In this document: positions 34,006-43,586 of the stretch, in pieces
Layout of the letters: every line of letters begins with the position of its first letter
Numbering within the stretch: the stretch's first letter is position 1
Assembly: GCA_004369085.1 (NCBI GenBank)
Contig: ML210376.1
Coordinates: 1-43,586 of the forward strand
Reading direction: 5' to 3'
DNA length: 43,586 nt
Origin: Coprinopsis marcescibilis
Taxonomy: Eukaryota > Basidiomycota > Agaricomycetes > Agaricales > Psathyrellaceae
Position numbers and translations under genes: made by a program
The notes under the pieces: model-generated
The model's input: only the letters and a program-made list of their open reading frames with translations
What the model was told of the DNA's origin: nothing
Databases searched by the model: none

Positions 34006-36825
34006 CTATTGTATGACCGCCACGGTTTGTCTTGAAATCTTTTCCTTTAGAGCAACGCAATAATCAAGACCCCTTCGATACTGAATCAGCTGCTTCTTCA
34101 TCAACCTCTGGTAAATCTCTATCGCCTGCTTTACCGGTTCCAACGCTTCTTGCGCTCTCCCCAAACTAGTTAGCACGTCGGCATACGTATGCTTGATCGC
34201 GCTACCCCCATGATCATACTTGCAGAGATTACCAGGATCACGCTCTAACAACCTCTCATACGCCACCAACCCCTCCTCTGCCACAGCAAGCGCATCGTTG
34301 TACCGCTTGCACAGTTTTAGTGAATGTGCCCAGGTGTCCAACGAATGCACAAGCTCCTCCTCATAGCTCTCTGGATCATACGTCGCCAATTTCCGATATA
34401 TCTCCACCGACTCCTGGCCAAATTCCAATGACGACTCCTCCCGTCCAGGACAATGCGTGAGGTCCCACGCATGCAGGTTCAACGAATTCGCCAAATGGCG
34501 TTCGTAAAACATGGGGTTCTCGGCAGCCAGTCTCCGTCGAAGCAAAATGGACTCCAAGCCCGGCCCTAAAGCCTCCTCGTGCCTGCCCAAATCGGACAGA
34601 CTAAATGCCAGCTGGTACACCGAATCCGCTAGGTATGAATTGTACCGATCCGGGTTCGTCTTGGCTAATCGTCGCCGAATTTCGACGCACTCGTTGATGA
34701 AAGGGATCGATTCATCATCATGTTGGCAGATGTCGAGGTCACAGGCCAAGGTGTAGAGCGACGTCGCAAGCGTAGGTTCGAATTTTTCGTCATCCAGTTT
34801 TGCTAGCCTGCGGGAAACATCTACGGCCTGGCGTTCCGGTACGAGAGCTTCCATTTGCCTGTCCGCCCTGCTAAGGTAGATGGACAAGTTTTGAAGAGCC
34901 TCGAGCAATGTCGAAAGGTCGTTTTCTGTGGCGTCTTCTCCCGCAAGCCTTGTCCGTATTTCGACTGCTTCCTGAACAAATGGAATCCCCTCGGCCGTTC
35001 TTGAGCAAGAATTGAGATAACAGGCAAGGTTATAGAGTGACCAAGCGAGGAGAGCGTCGTATGTGGCTGGTTCACGAACCATAAGTCGACGGCGAACGGT
35101 GACTGATTCCATTCCGGGTGCAATGGCGTCCTCGTTCCTCCCGATCTTCGAAAGATCCAATGCATACTGATGGAGAATATCAGCGTACAAAGGATCGTGG
35201 GCGACAGGATCCTTCTCGACCAGCCGGGCAAAAATCTCGAGCGATTCCTGCTCCGTGATGAGGGCATCGCTATTAAGTCCCACACCTGATTGGTACAGGG
35301 CGCGCTGATAGAGGATATTGGCGAGAGCTGACTCGTAGGTTGCAGGATACTTAGCCACCATGCGGCGACAAATCCAAGCCACGATGTTTTGCAGGGTAGC
35401 GAGAGCTGGGGTGTGCTCGCAGAAGTTGAGATTGTCAGCAACCCTGCTAAGGGACGAGGCAAGAGCAGCGTCGAATTGCTCTGGATACAGACTGACCAGA
35501 CTCCGGCGGAGAGCCATGGCCTCAACACCCGAATCCATCGCTTCTAGGTATCTGCCGAGGTTGGTGAGATAGATGGATCGGTTGAATAGTGAATCGGCCA
35601 GGAATGGTTTATACGCGTTGGGGTCCCCTGTGGCCATCCCCCGCCGCAAAGCAATTGACCGTTCTACGTGCGGAACTGCTTCTTCGTAGCGCTTGCTCGT
35701 GTTGAGGTAATCCGACAAGCGAAAAAGTGACCACCCAAGGTGGTGGTTGAAGTTCGCGGGGTCTTGCTGCGCTAAACGAGTACGGATGCCAACAGCTTCT
35801 TCTGCTGAAGGGATAGCCTCGCTGTGCCTGCCCATTTGAGAAAGATAAAGGGCGTGGTGGTGAAGGGAATCTGAGAGAGGGGCTTCATTTGTGGCTGAGT
35901 CACGGAAAGCAAGTTGACGGCGGATTGATATCGACTCTGATATGGGTGGGATAGCGTCTTCGATTCGCTGGGACCAGCAGAGGTAGCGAGCTAAGTTGGT
36001 TAACGACCATGCAAGATGGCTTCGATATTTCTCGGGGTTGACCTCTGCGTATCTACGGCGGATGTGGATGGCCTCTTGCACAGGCTCCAGTGCATCGCTA
36101 TGACTCCCCGAATCCGATAGTTGGACGGCGTAGTGCTGTAGTATATCGGACAAAGCGAGTTCGTACGATGAATTGGTTGCTGAAAGACGTCGGAAAAGGG
36201 TAGTGCAATGGTTGAAAGGAGGTGCCATCTCCCCATGGGTCTTGCAGGTGGCAAGGTGGCGAGTGAGATGGTAGAGCATCCATGCCTGACGTTCATCGTT
36301 GTGTACCTCAGGCCGTTCGTGACTGTCTTCTTTTAAATCACTTCTGACCAATTGTGCAGCAATCCAAATAGAGATTGGTTCTGACTCCTTGGGGTCAACC
36401 CGGTTGAACGATGTGTTCCAGTTTGTATGATCGGAAAACTGGAACAGGACCTCGTGTATATGCGGATCCGAATCTAAGAAGAAGTCGGCTTGAATTTGCA
36501 CTTCGACGGACCACGACTCACATTGCTGAAGGACATCTCCTGCCAAAGGTCCAGCTTCCAGATACGATTCACGAAGGATTCCGGGATCCAAGCGCACTTC
36601 CGATTTTGACATATTGTGCCTCCTTGAAAGTGGTTTGATCCCCTTGGCGTCAACGAACATAAGGGGTACAATCCACGGGGATGATGCTTCTGAGGGGCTA
36701 TAAAGCTTTCTCGATTCCGCACAGCCTTCCTCGGCAGCGGGTGTGACAACGTCCGCTGAAAGGTGCTGTGGGCAGGCTGTGAGCCAGTGGCTCATTATGA
36801 GTACCGAAGGACCCACCTGGGTCAA
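34006..36825 (-). CDS. Large intronless tetratricopeptide-repeat (TPR) protein
   Basis: One uninterrupted frame encodes 939 aa; function unknown. From about residue 230 to the end it consists of roughly 15 tandem TPR-like units, most of 46 residues. Each has the pattern LA-x-SL...A..L......A......A(V/I)..RR.LA...P..Y, resembling kinesin-light-chain-type TPRs found in many fungal proteins. Units containing LS..GR alternate in part with units containing a Cys or Ser before the turn (LNSCSR, LDICQH, LTHCPG, LKLCKR, LNTSKR). The N-terminal 230 residues match nothing I know. There is no NB-ARC, NACHT, CHAT or enzyme motif, so it is probably a scaffold. Alternative starts are ATGs 30 bp and more downstream. 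It lacks introns while every other gene here has them. It is divergently oriented to the Hsp70-like genes. Confidence 0.88.
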   Translation of the reverse strand: MTQVGPSVLIMSHWLTACPQHLSADVVTPAAEEGCAESRKLYSPSEASSPWIVPLMFVDAKGIKPLSRRHNMSKSEVRLDPGILRESYLEAGPLAGDVLQQCESWSVEVQIQADFFLDSDPHIHEVLFQFSDHTNWNTSFNRVDPKESEPISIWIAAQLVRSDLKEDSHERPEVHNDERQAWMLYHLTRHLATCKTHGEMAPPFNHCTTLFRRLSATNSSYELALSDILQHYAVQLSDSGSHSDALEPVQEAIHIRRRYAEVNPEKYRSHLAWSLTNLARYLCWSQRIEDAIPPISESISIRRQLAFRDSATNEAPLSDSLHHHALYLSQMGRHSEAIPSAEEAVGIRTRLAQQDPANFNHHLGWSLFRLSDYLNTSKRYEEAVPHVERSIALRRGMATGDPNAYKPFLADSLFNRSIYLTNLGRYLEAMDSGVEAMALRRSLVSLYPEQFDAALASSLSRVADNLNFCEHTPALATLQNIVAWICRRMVAKYPATYESALANILYQRALYQSGVGLNSDALITEQESLEIFARLVEKDPVAHDPLYADILHQYALDLSKIGRNEDAIAPGMESVTVRRRLMVREPATYDALLAWSLYNLACYLNSCSRTAEGIPFVQEAVEIRTRLAGEDATENDLSTLLEALQNLSIYLSRADRQMEALVPERQAVDVSRRLAKLDDEKFEPTLATSLYTLACDLDICQHDDESIPFINECVEIRRRLAKTNPDRYNSYLADSVYQLAFSLSDLGRHEEALGPGLESILLRRRLAAENPMFYERHLANSLNLHAWDLTHCPGREESSLEFGQESVEIYRKLATYDPESYEEELVHSLDTWAHSLKLCKRYNDALAVAEEGLVAYERLLERDPGNLCKYDHGGSAIKHTYADVLTSLGRAQEALEPVKQAIEIYQRLMKKQLIQYRRGLDYCVALKEKISRQTVAVIQ

Positions 36826-37738
36826 AGACGATGAAAGGGTGGTGGTGGGGTGGTGGAATGCTGGAATGCTTCAAAAGTTCCAGTCCTTTTGATGTTAAAA
36901 AGGACAATAGCAACAACCCATTATGAGGTTCAAGGGAGCTTCAATGGCAAGTCGGATTATGTTGTACGTTATGTGGATGTTTATGGAAGAAGGCGAACAA
37001 GCAATCCTTTTGAAATGGTCGTCACTTTTGCGTCGCTCTCTGCCTCTCGTCGACGTCGGCCACGACGTTCTCACGGGGTCCAGGCGCACGGAATTTGCCG
37101 GTCGTGATCATCAACTTGAAACCAAATTGACACTGACTCTATCCTGAATTCTCAGTTCTGTCAAGACTTTTTCTCTCGCAACAAAAGATTTGTCTCGTCG
37201 TCAAATACGATACGGTGCATTATGAGGCTAGAGTCGATCATAAGGTATTGTGTGTGCCGTCTTGTTTCTTTCTTGCCACGAGAGTTCAAAAAAATTGTTT
37301 GCCAGGAACAAGGCGTTATTTAATGAGCTGTTTGGTTTACAAAGACGGACTACACGTACTCAAATTCTTGTGTGGGGATTTCTCTGGCGTACCGTTTGAC
37401 ATCCAGAGCATTCAGAGTTACTGTTCGTTGGCGACAACGAAATTTCATCCGTTCCCCGACGCTTCGTGTTCCGTTCGAATCAAGTGCCTTGCCTCAGCAG
37501 GTTAGTCATCAAGAGGGCGATTGGTTGCTTACCTTCTCTTCAGGGCGCACATATATTCGAGGAGGATCTCGTTAGCACGATCGTTGACTTGGTCTATTTG
37601 ATTTCATATCTCCAGACTTACGAGTGAATGATTTCCTGTGTCACATGCATCGTGTGAAGGACCGCAGGAACCTAAATGCGTCGTACTAACAGCCCGCTAA
37701 TCTTAAAACCTCAGAACCTCTTCCAATTCTCACATTGT
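36826..37738. promoter_or_regulatory. Head-to-head intergenic region between the TPR gene and Hsp70-like gene A
   Basis: About 910 bp. Several short frames exist (plus 36923-37147, plus 37215-37505, plus 37372-37575, minus 36698-36916) without family resemblance. I could not identify a TATA box for either gene. It may hold a shared promoter. Confidence 0.45.
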
Positions 37739-40255
37739 ATGATGGTCCACCGAAGTCGCCCACCCTACAGTGGAAGGAATCGAAAACTTGTTCTGGCTTT
37801 CGATGTCGGCACTACATACAGCGGAATATCTTACAGGTGAGTTATTGATTCTCGATCCTATCTCCAGTGTGTATCGATAGATCATGAGCTAATCGAGACC
37901 CATAAATGTAGTATCCTGGATCCAGGACAAGTCCCTGAGATAAAGGGAGTAACCAAGTATAAAGGTGTGTTGACGATTGGTGAAGGCCTTACTGATTAAT
38001 TGTCAGGTTCCCTGCCCAGGAACACAATAGCGGGGCCTCGAAGATACCAACTGTTATGTACTACGATCAGCGAGGTATTGTTCGGGCAGCAGGAGCTGAA
38101 ACTCTGAGAGATGGGATTGAAGAAATGGCGGAAGATGAAGGTTGGGATAAAGCGGAATGGTGATTCCAAGTCTCCTGACCATAGTCGTATAACCTTGCTC
38201 ATGATAGGCTTGCTAGGTTCAAGCTGCATATTCGACCCAAGTCTGGCGCTGCAGACCATGTGGCAGCGAGTGTCCCGCCACTCCCGCCTAACAAGAGTGT
38301 CATACAAGTTCTAGCAGACTTTCTCAAATACCTTTACCAGTGCGCACAGGGATTTATCGAAGAAACGCACATCTCCGGCCCAGCACTCTGGAAACAACTT
38401 CAGCCTACGATTGAGTTCGTCATATCTCACCCGAACGGTTGGGAAGGGTACCAGCAAAGTCAAATAAAAGAGGCTATCATCTTGGCAGGCTTGATTCGAG
38501 ACACAAGCGCGGGTCTTGCAAGGGTCTCTTTCGTGGCTGAGGGCGAAGCTAGTTTGCATTTTTGTATTGACAATGGAATATTTTCCAAAGATATGGGACT
38601 ACGTGTGAGTGAATAGCTGTCATCGTTGTCTACGTATGGGCCTGAAACCTGTTATTTCAGAACGGTGACTGCGTGATAATTGTGGATGCTGGAGGGGGGA
38701 CGATCGACATCAGCTCCTATAATATGATGGAAGGGATAGGCAAGGCGCAAGTTTTCCATGAAGTTTCCGTTCCCGAATGTATGTCAGATGTTTGTTTCAG
38801 GTTTCGCGGCAAAGCTGAGTTCGTTGCGCACAGGTTACTTTTGTGGATCTGTATTTGTCACAGTATTCGCGAGGCTCTTCCTGCGCAATTTCTTGGCTAA
38901 ATCCGACTTCATTGACGATCTAGCTCACATTGTCAGTTGCTTTGACAAGACAACAAAACTGCGATTCACGGGCGACAAGCAACCTCAGTATATCAAGTTT
39001 GGAAGCATCCGAGATAATGATCCTTCCTGTCAGATTCGATACGGTCAACTCAAGTTAGACGGGTGAGGCATAGCTTTAAGACTCGCTTGCGCGTTGGATT
39101 CATCTCAGTGGTGTCATTTTCTCCACTTTACAGAGCTAATGTTGCCGAGTTCTTTGAACCTGCTATCCAATGCATTATCAAAGCCGTACTTGCACAAGCC
39201 GGAGTTGGACGACACGCAAGGGTTTGTCAACAACCACGCATTATCTCTATCACACTAACAGGGTACTCAGCACGTTGCTCTTGTTGGAGGCTTCTCTAGC
39301 AGCGACTGGGTACACGGCAGGGTTCGAGACGCGCTACAGACACACGGGCTAAGCATACTTCGACCGGAACATCGAGCGTAGGTTTTCGAATGGCATTGTC
39401 ATGCTTTGTCCTTACGATATAAATCAGGAACAAAGCCGTCTCTGATGGCGCTATCGCATTCTACCTGGGTCGTTCTGTTACAAGTCGGATTTCCAAGTTC
39501 GCTTATGGAATAATTGTCTCTGTGGACTATGACCGGAGTGACCCAGAACATCGCAGAAGGAGAGCCAAGGCATATGTTGCAGTGGATGGACAGTGGACCC
39601 TTGACGGGTTGTTCAAGGTGATCATACCTAAAGTATGTCCCAACGATTATATGTGAGCTTGTCACTTACAGGGGTAAATTAGGCCACCCGGGTATCTGAG
39701 ACAACCGAGTTTAGACACGAGACGAATGAGATTGTTTCGTCGCCTCGTGAGCTAATAACGACGCAAAGGACTATATGGTGCTACAAAGGAGACAATGAAA
39801 GCCCGTGGATCGACAGCGAAGCGAGTAAGCATCGAAAATCCCGGGGAGAACCCTGCCTTTCTGAATCTTAATTAATTGTCTACTTAGCAAACTTCGTTCA
39901 GCTCTGCACCATAAACGCAAACTTGTCGCACATTCCGTTAGTCAACGGGGACGAACGCAATACTAAGAGAAAGGCCCGAGGCCCTTTTACGGTGAAGCTG
40001 GTGCAAGTACTTTCCTTCAGCGCAGCGGAACTTCGTGCTCAAATTGCTTGGAGGGAGAAGGTGAGTGATAGATTTTGATTAATCGAGTGGTGCTCATAGT
40101 AGCGATTAAATCCAGGGTATTGAAAAACGGTAAGTTAGTTTCCACAGGTCCCCGCGAGATAAGCAAAGTCTTTGGTGGTTGGCTGATGGCATTCCACGGA
40201 AAAATCTTTCTATAGAACTGCTGCAAAGATTGTTTACGATCCCAACGATGTGTAG
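37739..40255 (+). CDS. Hsp70-like ATPase, HSPA12 type (copy A)
   Basis: Actin-fold ATPase related to Hsp70; client and partner unknown. Exons: 37739-37836, 37912-37956, 38007-38159, 38217-38604, 38661-38778, 38834-39062, 39134-39221, 39271-39377, 39428-39632, 39683-39824, 39888-40060, 40116-40129 and 40216-40255 (1800 nt, 599 aa). Nucleotide-binding motifs: phosphate-1 DVGTTYSG (residues 22-29), phosphate-2 DAGGGTID (237-244) and adenosine motif VALVGGFSSSDW (from 375). The block HPNGWEGYQQSQI and EGEASLHFC are typical of fungal HSPA12-like proteins. There is no classical peptide-binding domain or EEVD tail; it ends in IVYDPNDV. The donor after VTK (GTATAA) rather than the downstream GTGTGT gives VTKFPAQEH, matching copy B. 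Exon 10 uses a more distal acceptor than copy B because the proximal one runs into TAA. Confidence 0.9.
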
Positions 40256-40435
40256 ACAGAAGGCCAAACCTTACTATCCCCATGATAGCTACAAATTGAC
40301 GAATATGTTTGCCAAACGTTTTATGGACCGGCCTCTTGGCTGATCATGGGCGCTTAGAGATTAGATAAGCACCTGCCAGCAGCCGAGTAAAGCAAGGTCA
40401 AGGTCAAACGTCAAGCTCTCATTCCTTAACCACAA

Positions 40436-42988
40436 ATGCCGCCAGATACTCGACCACCATATAGCGGAACGAACAGAAAGCTCGTTCTTGCGCTGGACGT
40501 TGGGACCACTTATAGTGGAATTTCGTATTGGTAAGTGGTAAGCTGTCCATCGTCCATCAGCCTGAGCAGTGGGACGCCTAACAAAGGGACTGATCTGGCC
40601 TCATCGGATTAGCATCCTGGACCCTGGCCAGGTCCCTGAAGTCAAAGGGGTAACCAAGTATAGAGAACTACTCATCGAGATCCCCTTCTTACATAAACTG
40701 ATACGCTACTCGTCCAGATTTCCGGCGCAGGAGCATATTAGCGGGGCCTCGAAGATCCCGACAGTCCTCTACTACAACCAGGCTGGAGAGGTATGCGCTG
40801 CCGGTGCAGAGACTATGCGAGATGGTATTCAGGATATGGCCGAGGATGAGGGCTGGATTAAAGTAGAATGGTGAGGTTTGATTTCTGATGCCTAGGAGAC
40901 CTTCGTTAGCCGTCAATATTAACCATGGCTTGACCCGAATCCGATACGTCAGGTTCAAACTGCATATCAGGCCAAAATCAGACGTGTCAAGTCATGTAAC
41001 ATCCAATATACCGCCTCTTCCGCCAGGGAGAACCGCTGTTAGTGTGTTAGCGGACTTCCTTAAATATCTATACCAATGCGGCAAGGCATTCATCGAGGAG
41101 ACACACATCAACGGCGAGGCTCTTTGGAGAATGCTAGAGCCTACCATCGACTACGTCATCACTCACCCCAATGGATGGGAGGGATACCAACAAAGCCAAA
41201 TTAGAAATGCAGTGGTATTGGCCAAAATGATACCAGATACTCCCAATGGGCATGCAAGGGTCACGTTCGTGACAGAGGGAGAGGCCAGTTTGCATTTTTG
41301 CATCGAGAGTGGGCTCATGTCCGGTAATATGGCTTTGAAGGTGAGCGCTACCAGGGGTTTTACCCACTGCGACGCTGATGAGAGCGCCAGGAAGGTGAAG
41401 GAGTCATTGTCGTGGATGCTGGGGGAGGCACGATAGACATCAGTTCTTATCAAGTATCAAAGCAAGATGGCAGCAAGCAGACATTCAGAGAGGTCATCAC
41501 GCCAGCATGTAGGTAATCTCACCGGAGGTGAGCTCAAAGAGCCATTCTGAATACCCCACAGGTCACTTCTTTGGCTCCGTCTTCGTCAGCGTAAACGCGA
41601 GGATCTTTCTTAAGAAGCTCTTGGAAGACTCCATTTATCTCGAAGACCTGGATCACATTGTTGACCGGTTTGATAAGGTAACGAAGCTTCGATTTAGAGT
41701 TGATACCCAGACGCAGTATATCAAGTTCGGAGCGACAAGGGACAACGACCCTTTGGCGCAGATCCGGAATGGTCAGCTCAAGTTAGCAGGGTGAGTAGGT
41801 CCACATTCTGCCATAGAATCTTCAAAAGGTTGATATGAAGCTACTTAGCACCGATGTCGCCGAGTTTTTCGAATCATCTATTAAATGCATTCTCAAAGCA
41901 GTGGCAGAAATAAACACTAATCTGTACGGTATCAAGGTCTGCCTTCAATGCACTACAGCTTTACGCGTATGGTCTCATTTGATGAGCAGCATGTTGTCCT
42001 GGTCGGCGGATTCTCAGCTAGTGATTGGCTCTATACAAAAGTTAAGGATGCTCTGGGGGCCAAAGGACTGGCTGTTCTCAGGCCTGAGTACCACATGTAC
42101 GTATACCATCGTTGTATTTGGACTTGGACACATCGATATCTTACCAAGACTTTCTTTGACAGAAACAAAGCAGTGTCTGACGGGGCGGTAACATTCTTTC
42201 TAGGCCGTTCGGTGGAAAGTCGTATAGCCAAGTTCGCCTATGGTATCAGGTGTGGTATAGCCTACAGCGAAGAGAATCCAGAGCACCGGGCAAGGAAGGA
42301 GTCCCGTTACAACGCCGTCGATGGATCATTCAAGCTGATACATTTTGAAGTCTTGGTTCCAAAGGTGGTTTCCGCTGCACCCGTCCGTTTACATTTAAGT
42401 CTTATAGCTCACAGGGGACCGCATTGCGAGAGAGTACTGAAATCAGCAATAGCGACTACACCTACATGGTCAAGACAAGGGGGGCGCAGCAAGTGGTACG
42501 GATACCGATACGTGCGTATAGAGGGATCAACGAGGATCCTGAATGGGAAGACAATGATCCAGGTAAGCTCTTAGATGCTTTGCCTTGCATTCAACTAGCA
42601 TTATAAACACTACTCACTCTTCAAATATCTAGAAAACTATTTACAATTGTGCACTATCGTTGTTGATGAGCGCCATCTGGACTTCCTTCCCGCCCTGAGT
42701 CAGAAAACAGATGGATCCTTGGGTTTATACTGGAGCGTGCCCCTCACATTCATTGTTTCTTTCGGCGATACCGAGATGCGAGCACAGGTGGCGTGGTTGG
42801 ACAAAGTAAGCATATATCTCACTCATACGCTAGACAAAGCATTCGCCGTTTGAGCCTGAACACTGATTGCTTTCTTTTCCAGGGAGTGGAAAAGAGGTTA
42901 GTATCCGGAGTCTTTCTTGGCAATCGTCAGCTAATGGTTTCGCTCCAGGTCACCTTCGCAGATCATATATGATCCAAATGATGTGTGA
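40436..42988 (+). CDS. Hsp70-like ATPase, HSPA12 type (copy B, tandem duplicate)
   Basis: Tandem paralogue of copy A, 180 bp downstream in the same orientation. Exons: 40436-40530, 40613-40657, 40718-40870, 40953-41340, 41391-41508, 41562-41790, 41849-41936, 41990-42096, 42163-42364, 42415-42562, 42633-42805, 42883-42896 and 42949-42988 (1800 nt, 599 aa). All 13 exons match copy A in phase and ten match in length, including the 14-nt exon 12. Motifs: DVGTTYSGISY near residue 21, DAGGGTIDIS (236-245), VVLVGGFSASDW (from 374), ending IIYDPNDV. The N-terminal two thirds are very similar to copy A. The region after residue 420 is much more diverged, which suggests divergence in client or partner binding. 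No introns show lesions, so both copies look functional. Confidence 0.9.
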
Positions 42989-43586
42989 AACATCATTGTA
43001 AACGGGGAAGCAACCCTCTCGATTCCACTTACCTGTACCAAAGTCAAAGAATCGTCCCGCCTAACTCTCGTTGAATGAAAACACAACCTTTCTGCATTGA
43101 TTAGTCAATGTTCCGCCAACCCTTACGTTTCCCCCCTGAAGGCAGTAGTATATCACGATGTGTGCGTCTAGCAAATACATCCGTGTCCTTTAAGTTCGCC
43201 CCAATCGTTCCCTTGACCTTTTCGAGCACCGCTCACCATTTTCACAGGATCGAACCGATGACTTCCGTAGGGATGGCGGCTTCCAGGTCCTGGTAAGTAC
43301 CCTGAATGGGGGTGACCAACCCCTGCTAACTCTGTGTCATGTGATTTGGCGGCCGGATCGGTGATCCTTAGGAAATCAGTCAAAATCTTGAAAAAGGATG
43401 TGTCTCACCCCGTTTTTGAGACTCTAGAGTGTGTTATACAGTAGCTTTCCAGCACATAGTAATGGAGATAAATTTTTCATGTTTTTTAAAACCTTTTATG
43501 TGCTTGGAATGAGGTTTGAGGACCATACAGCTCAAGAAATGCACCCAGGAACCCATTTAGTTGTAAATCCACGCCAAGATCAGAGC
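42989..43586. other. Right-edge region, no gene seen
   Basis: About 600 bp downstream of Hsp70-like copy B. Two overlapping antisense frames (plus 43108-43296, minus 43168-43383) have no family resemblance. GGTTCGATCC on the minus strand at about 43248 looks like a tRNA B-box, but the flanks do not pair into a T-arm. Probably the 3' UTR and spacer. Confidence 0.45.

Noticed and set aside
34511..35572. Long frames overlapping the TPR gene in other frames
   Set aside because: They are shadows of a repeat-rich coding sequence with biased composition.
43235..43260. GGTTCGATCC on the minus strand as part of a tRNA
   Set aside because: The five bases on each side of the loop do not pair, and no acceptor or anticodon arm is found.

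Overview
The window looks like nuclear DNA of a mushroom-forming basidiomycete (Agaricomycetes). Most genes are split by many short GT-AG introns of about 45-65 nt. The families fit that group: a basidiomycete-type seven-transmembrane receptor, a basidiomycete domain of unknown function (probably DUF6593), expanded Vpr-like subtilisins, and Hsp70-like ATPases of the HSPA12 type. I saw nothing bacterial, organellar or viral. The genus cannot be told from the sequence alone. All gene models here were spliced by hand, using reading frame, splice sites and recalled family consensus. No database or RNA evidence was used.

Layout, left to right. A gluconokinase (minus strand) runs off the left edge. 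A seven-transmembrane receptor (plus) follows at 1354-3368, with a 7-nt microexon. A 3.4 kb stretch has no gene I can support. A CHZ1-like H2A.Z chaperone (minus) lies at 6767-7253. A DUF6593-type protein with a long disordered tail (plus) lies at 7865-9914. A muskelin orthologue (minus, 11 exons) covers 11350-14840. It is expected to be a subunit of the CTLH/GID ubiquitin ligase.

The 12.5 kb from 16090 to 28655 is a tandem array of three secreted Vpr-like subtilisins. Copies 1 and 3 are intact and share one 22-exon plan. Copy 2 is a decayed duplicate of copy 1 with frameshifts, a nonsense codon, a lost splice donor, an internal deletion and a mutated TATA box. Next comes a CCR4 deadenylase (minus, 29573-32126). 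A gene-poor stretch follows that contains a 335-bp element with terminal inverted repeats. Then there is a large intronless TPR protein (minus, 34006-36825). It faces head-to-head a tandem pair of Hsp70-like ATPases (37739-40255 and 40436-42988), which share 13 exons and are both 599 aa.

The genes do not form one pathway. Several are housekeeping or regulatory (gluconate use, CCR4-NOT mRNA decay, CTLH ligase, H2A.Z loading). The protease array and the TPR/Hsp70-like block look like lineage-expanded families growing by local duplication. The most striking property of the region is its microexons of 7, 9, 10, 11, 14 and 20 nt, many of which must be included to keep the reading frame.
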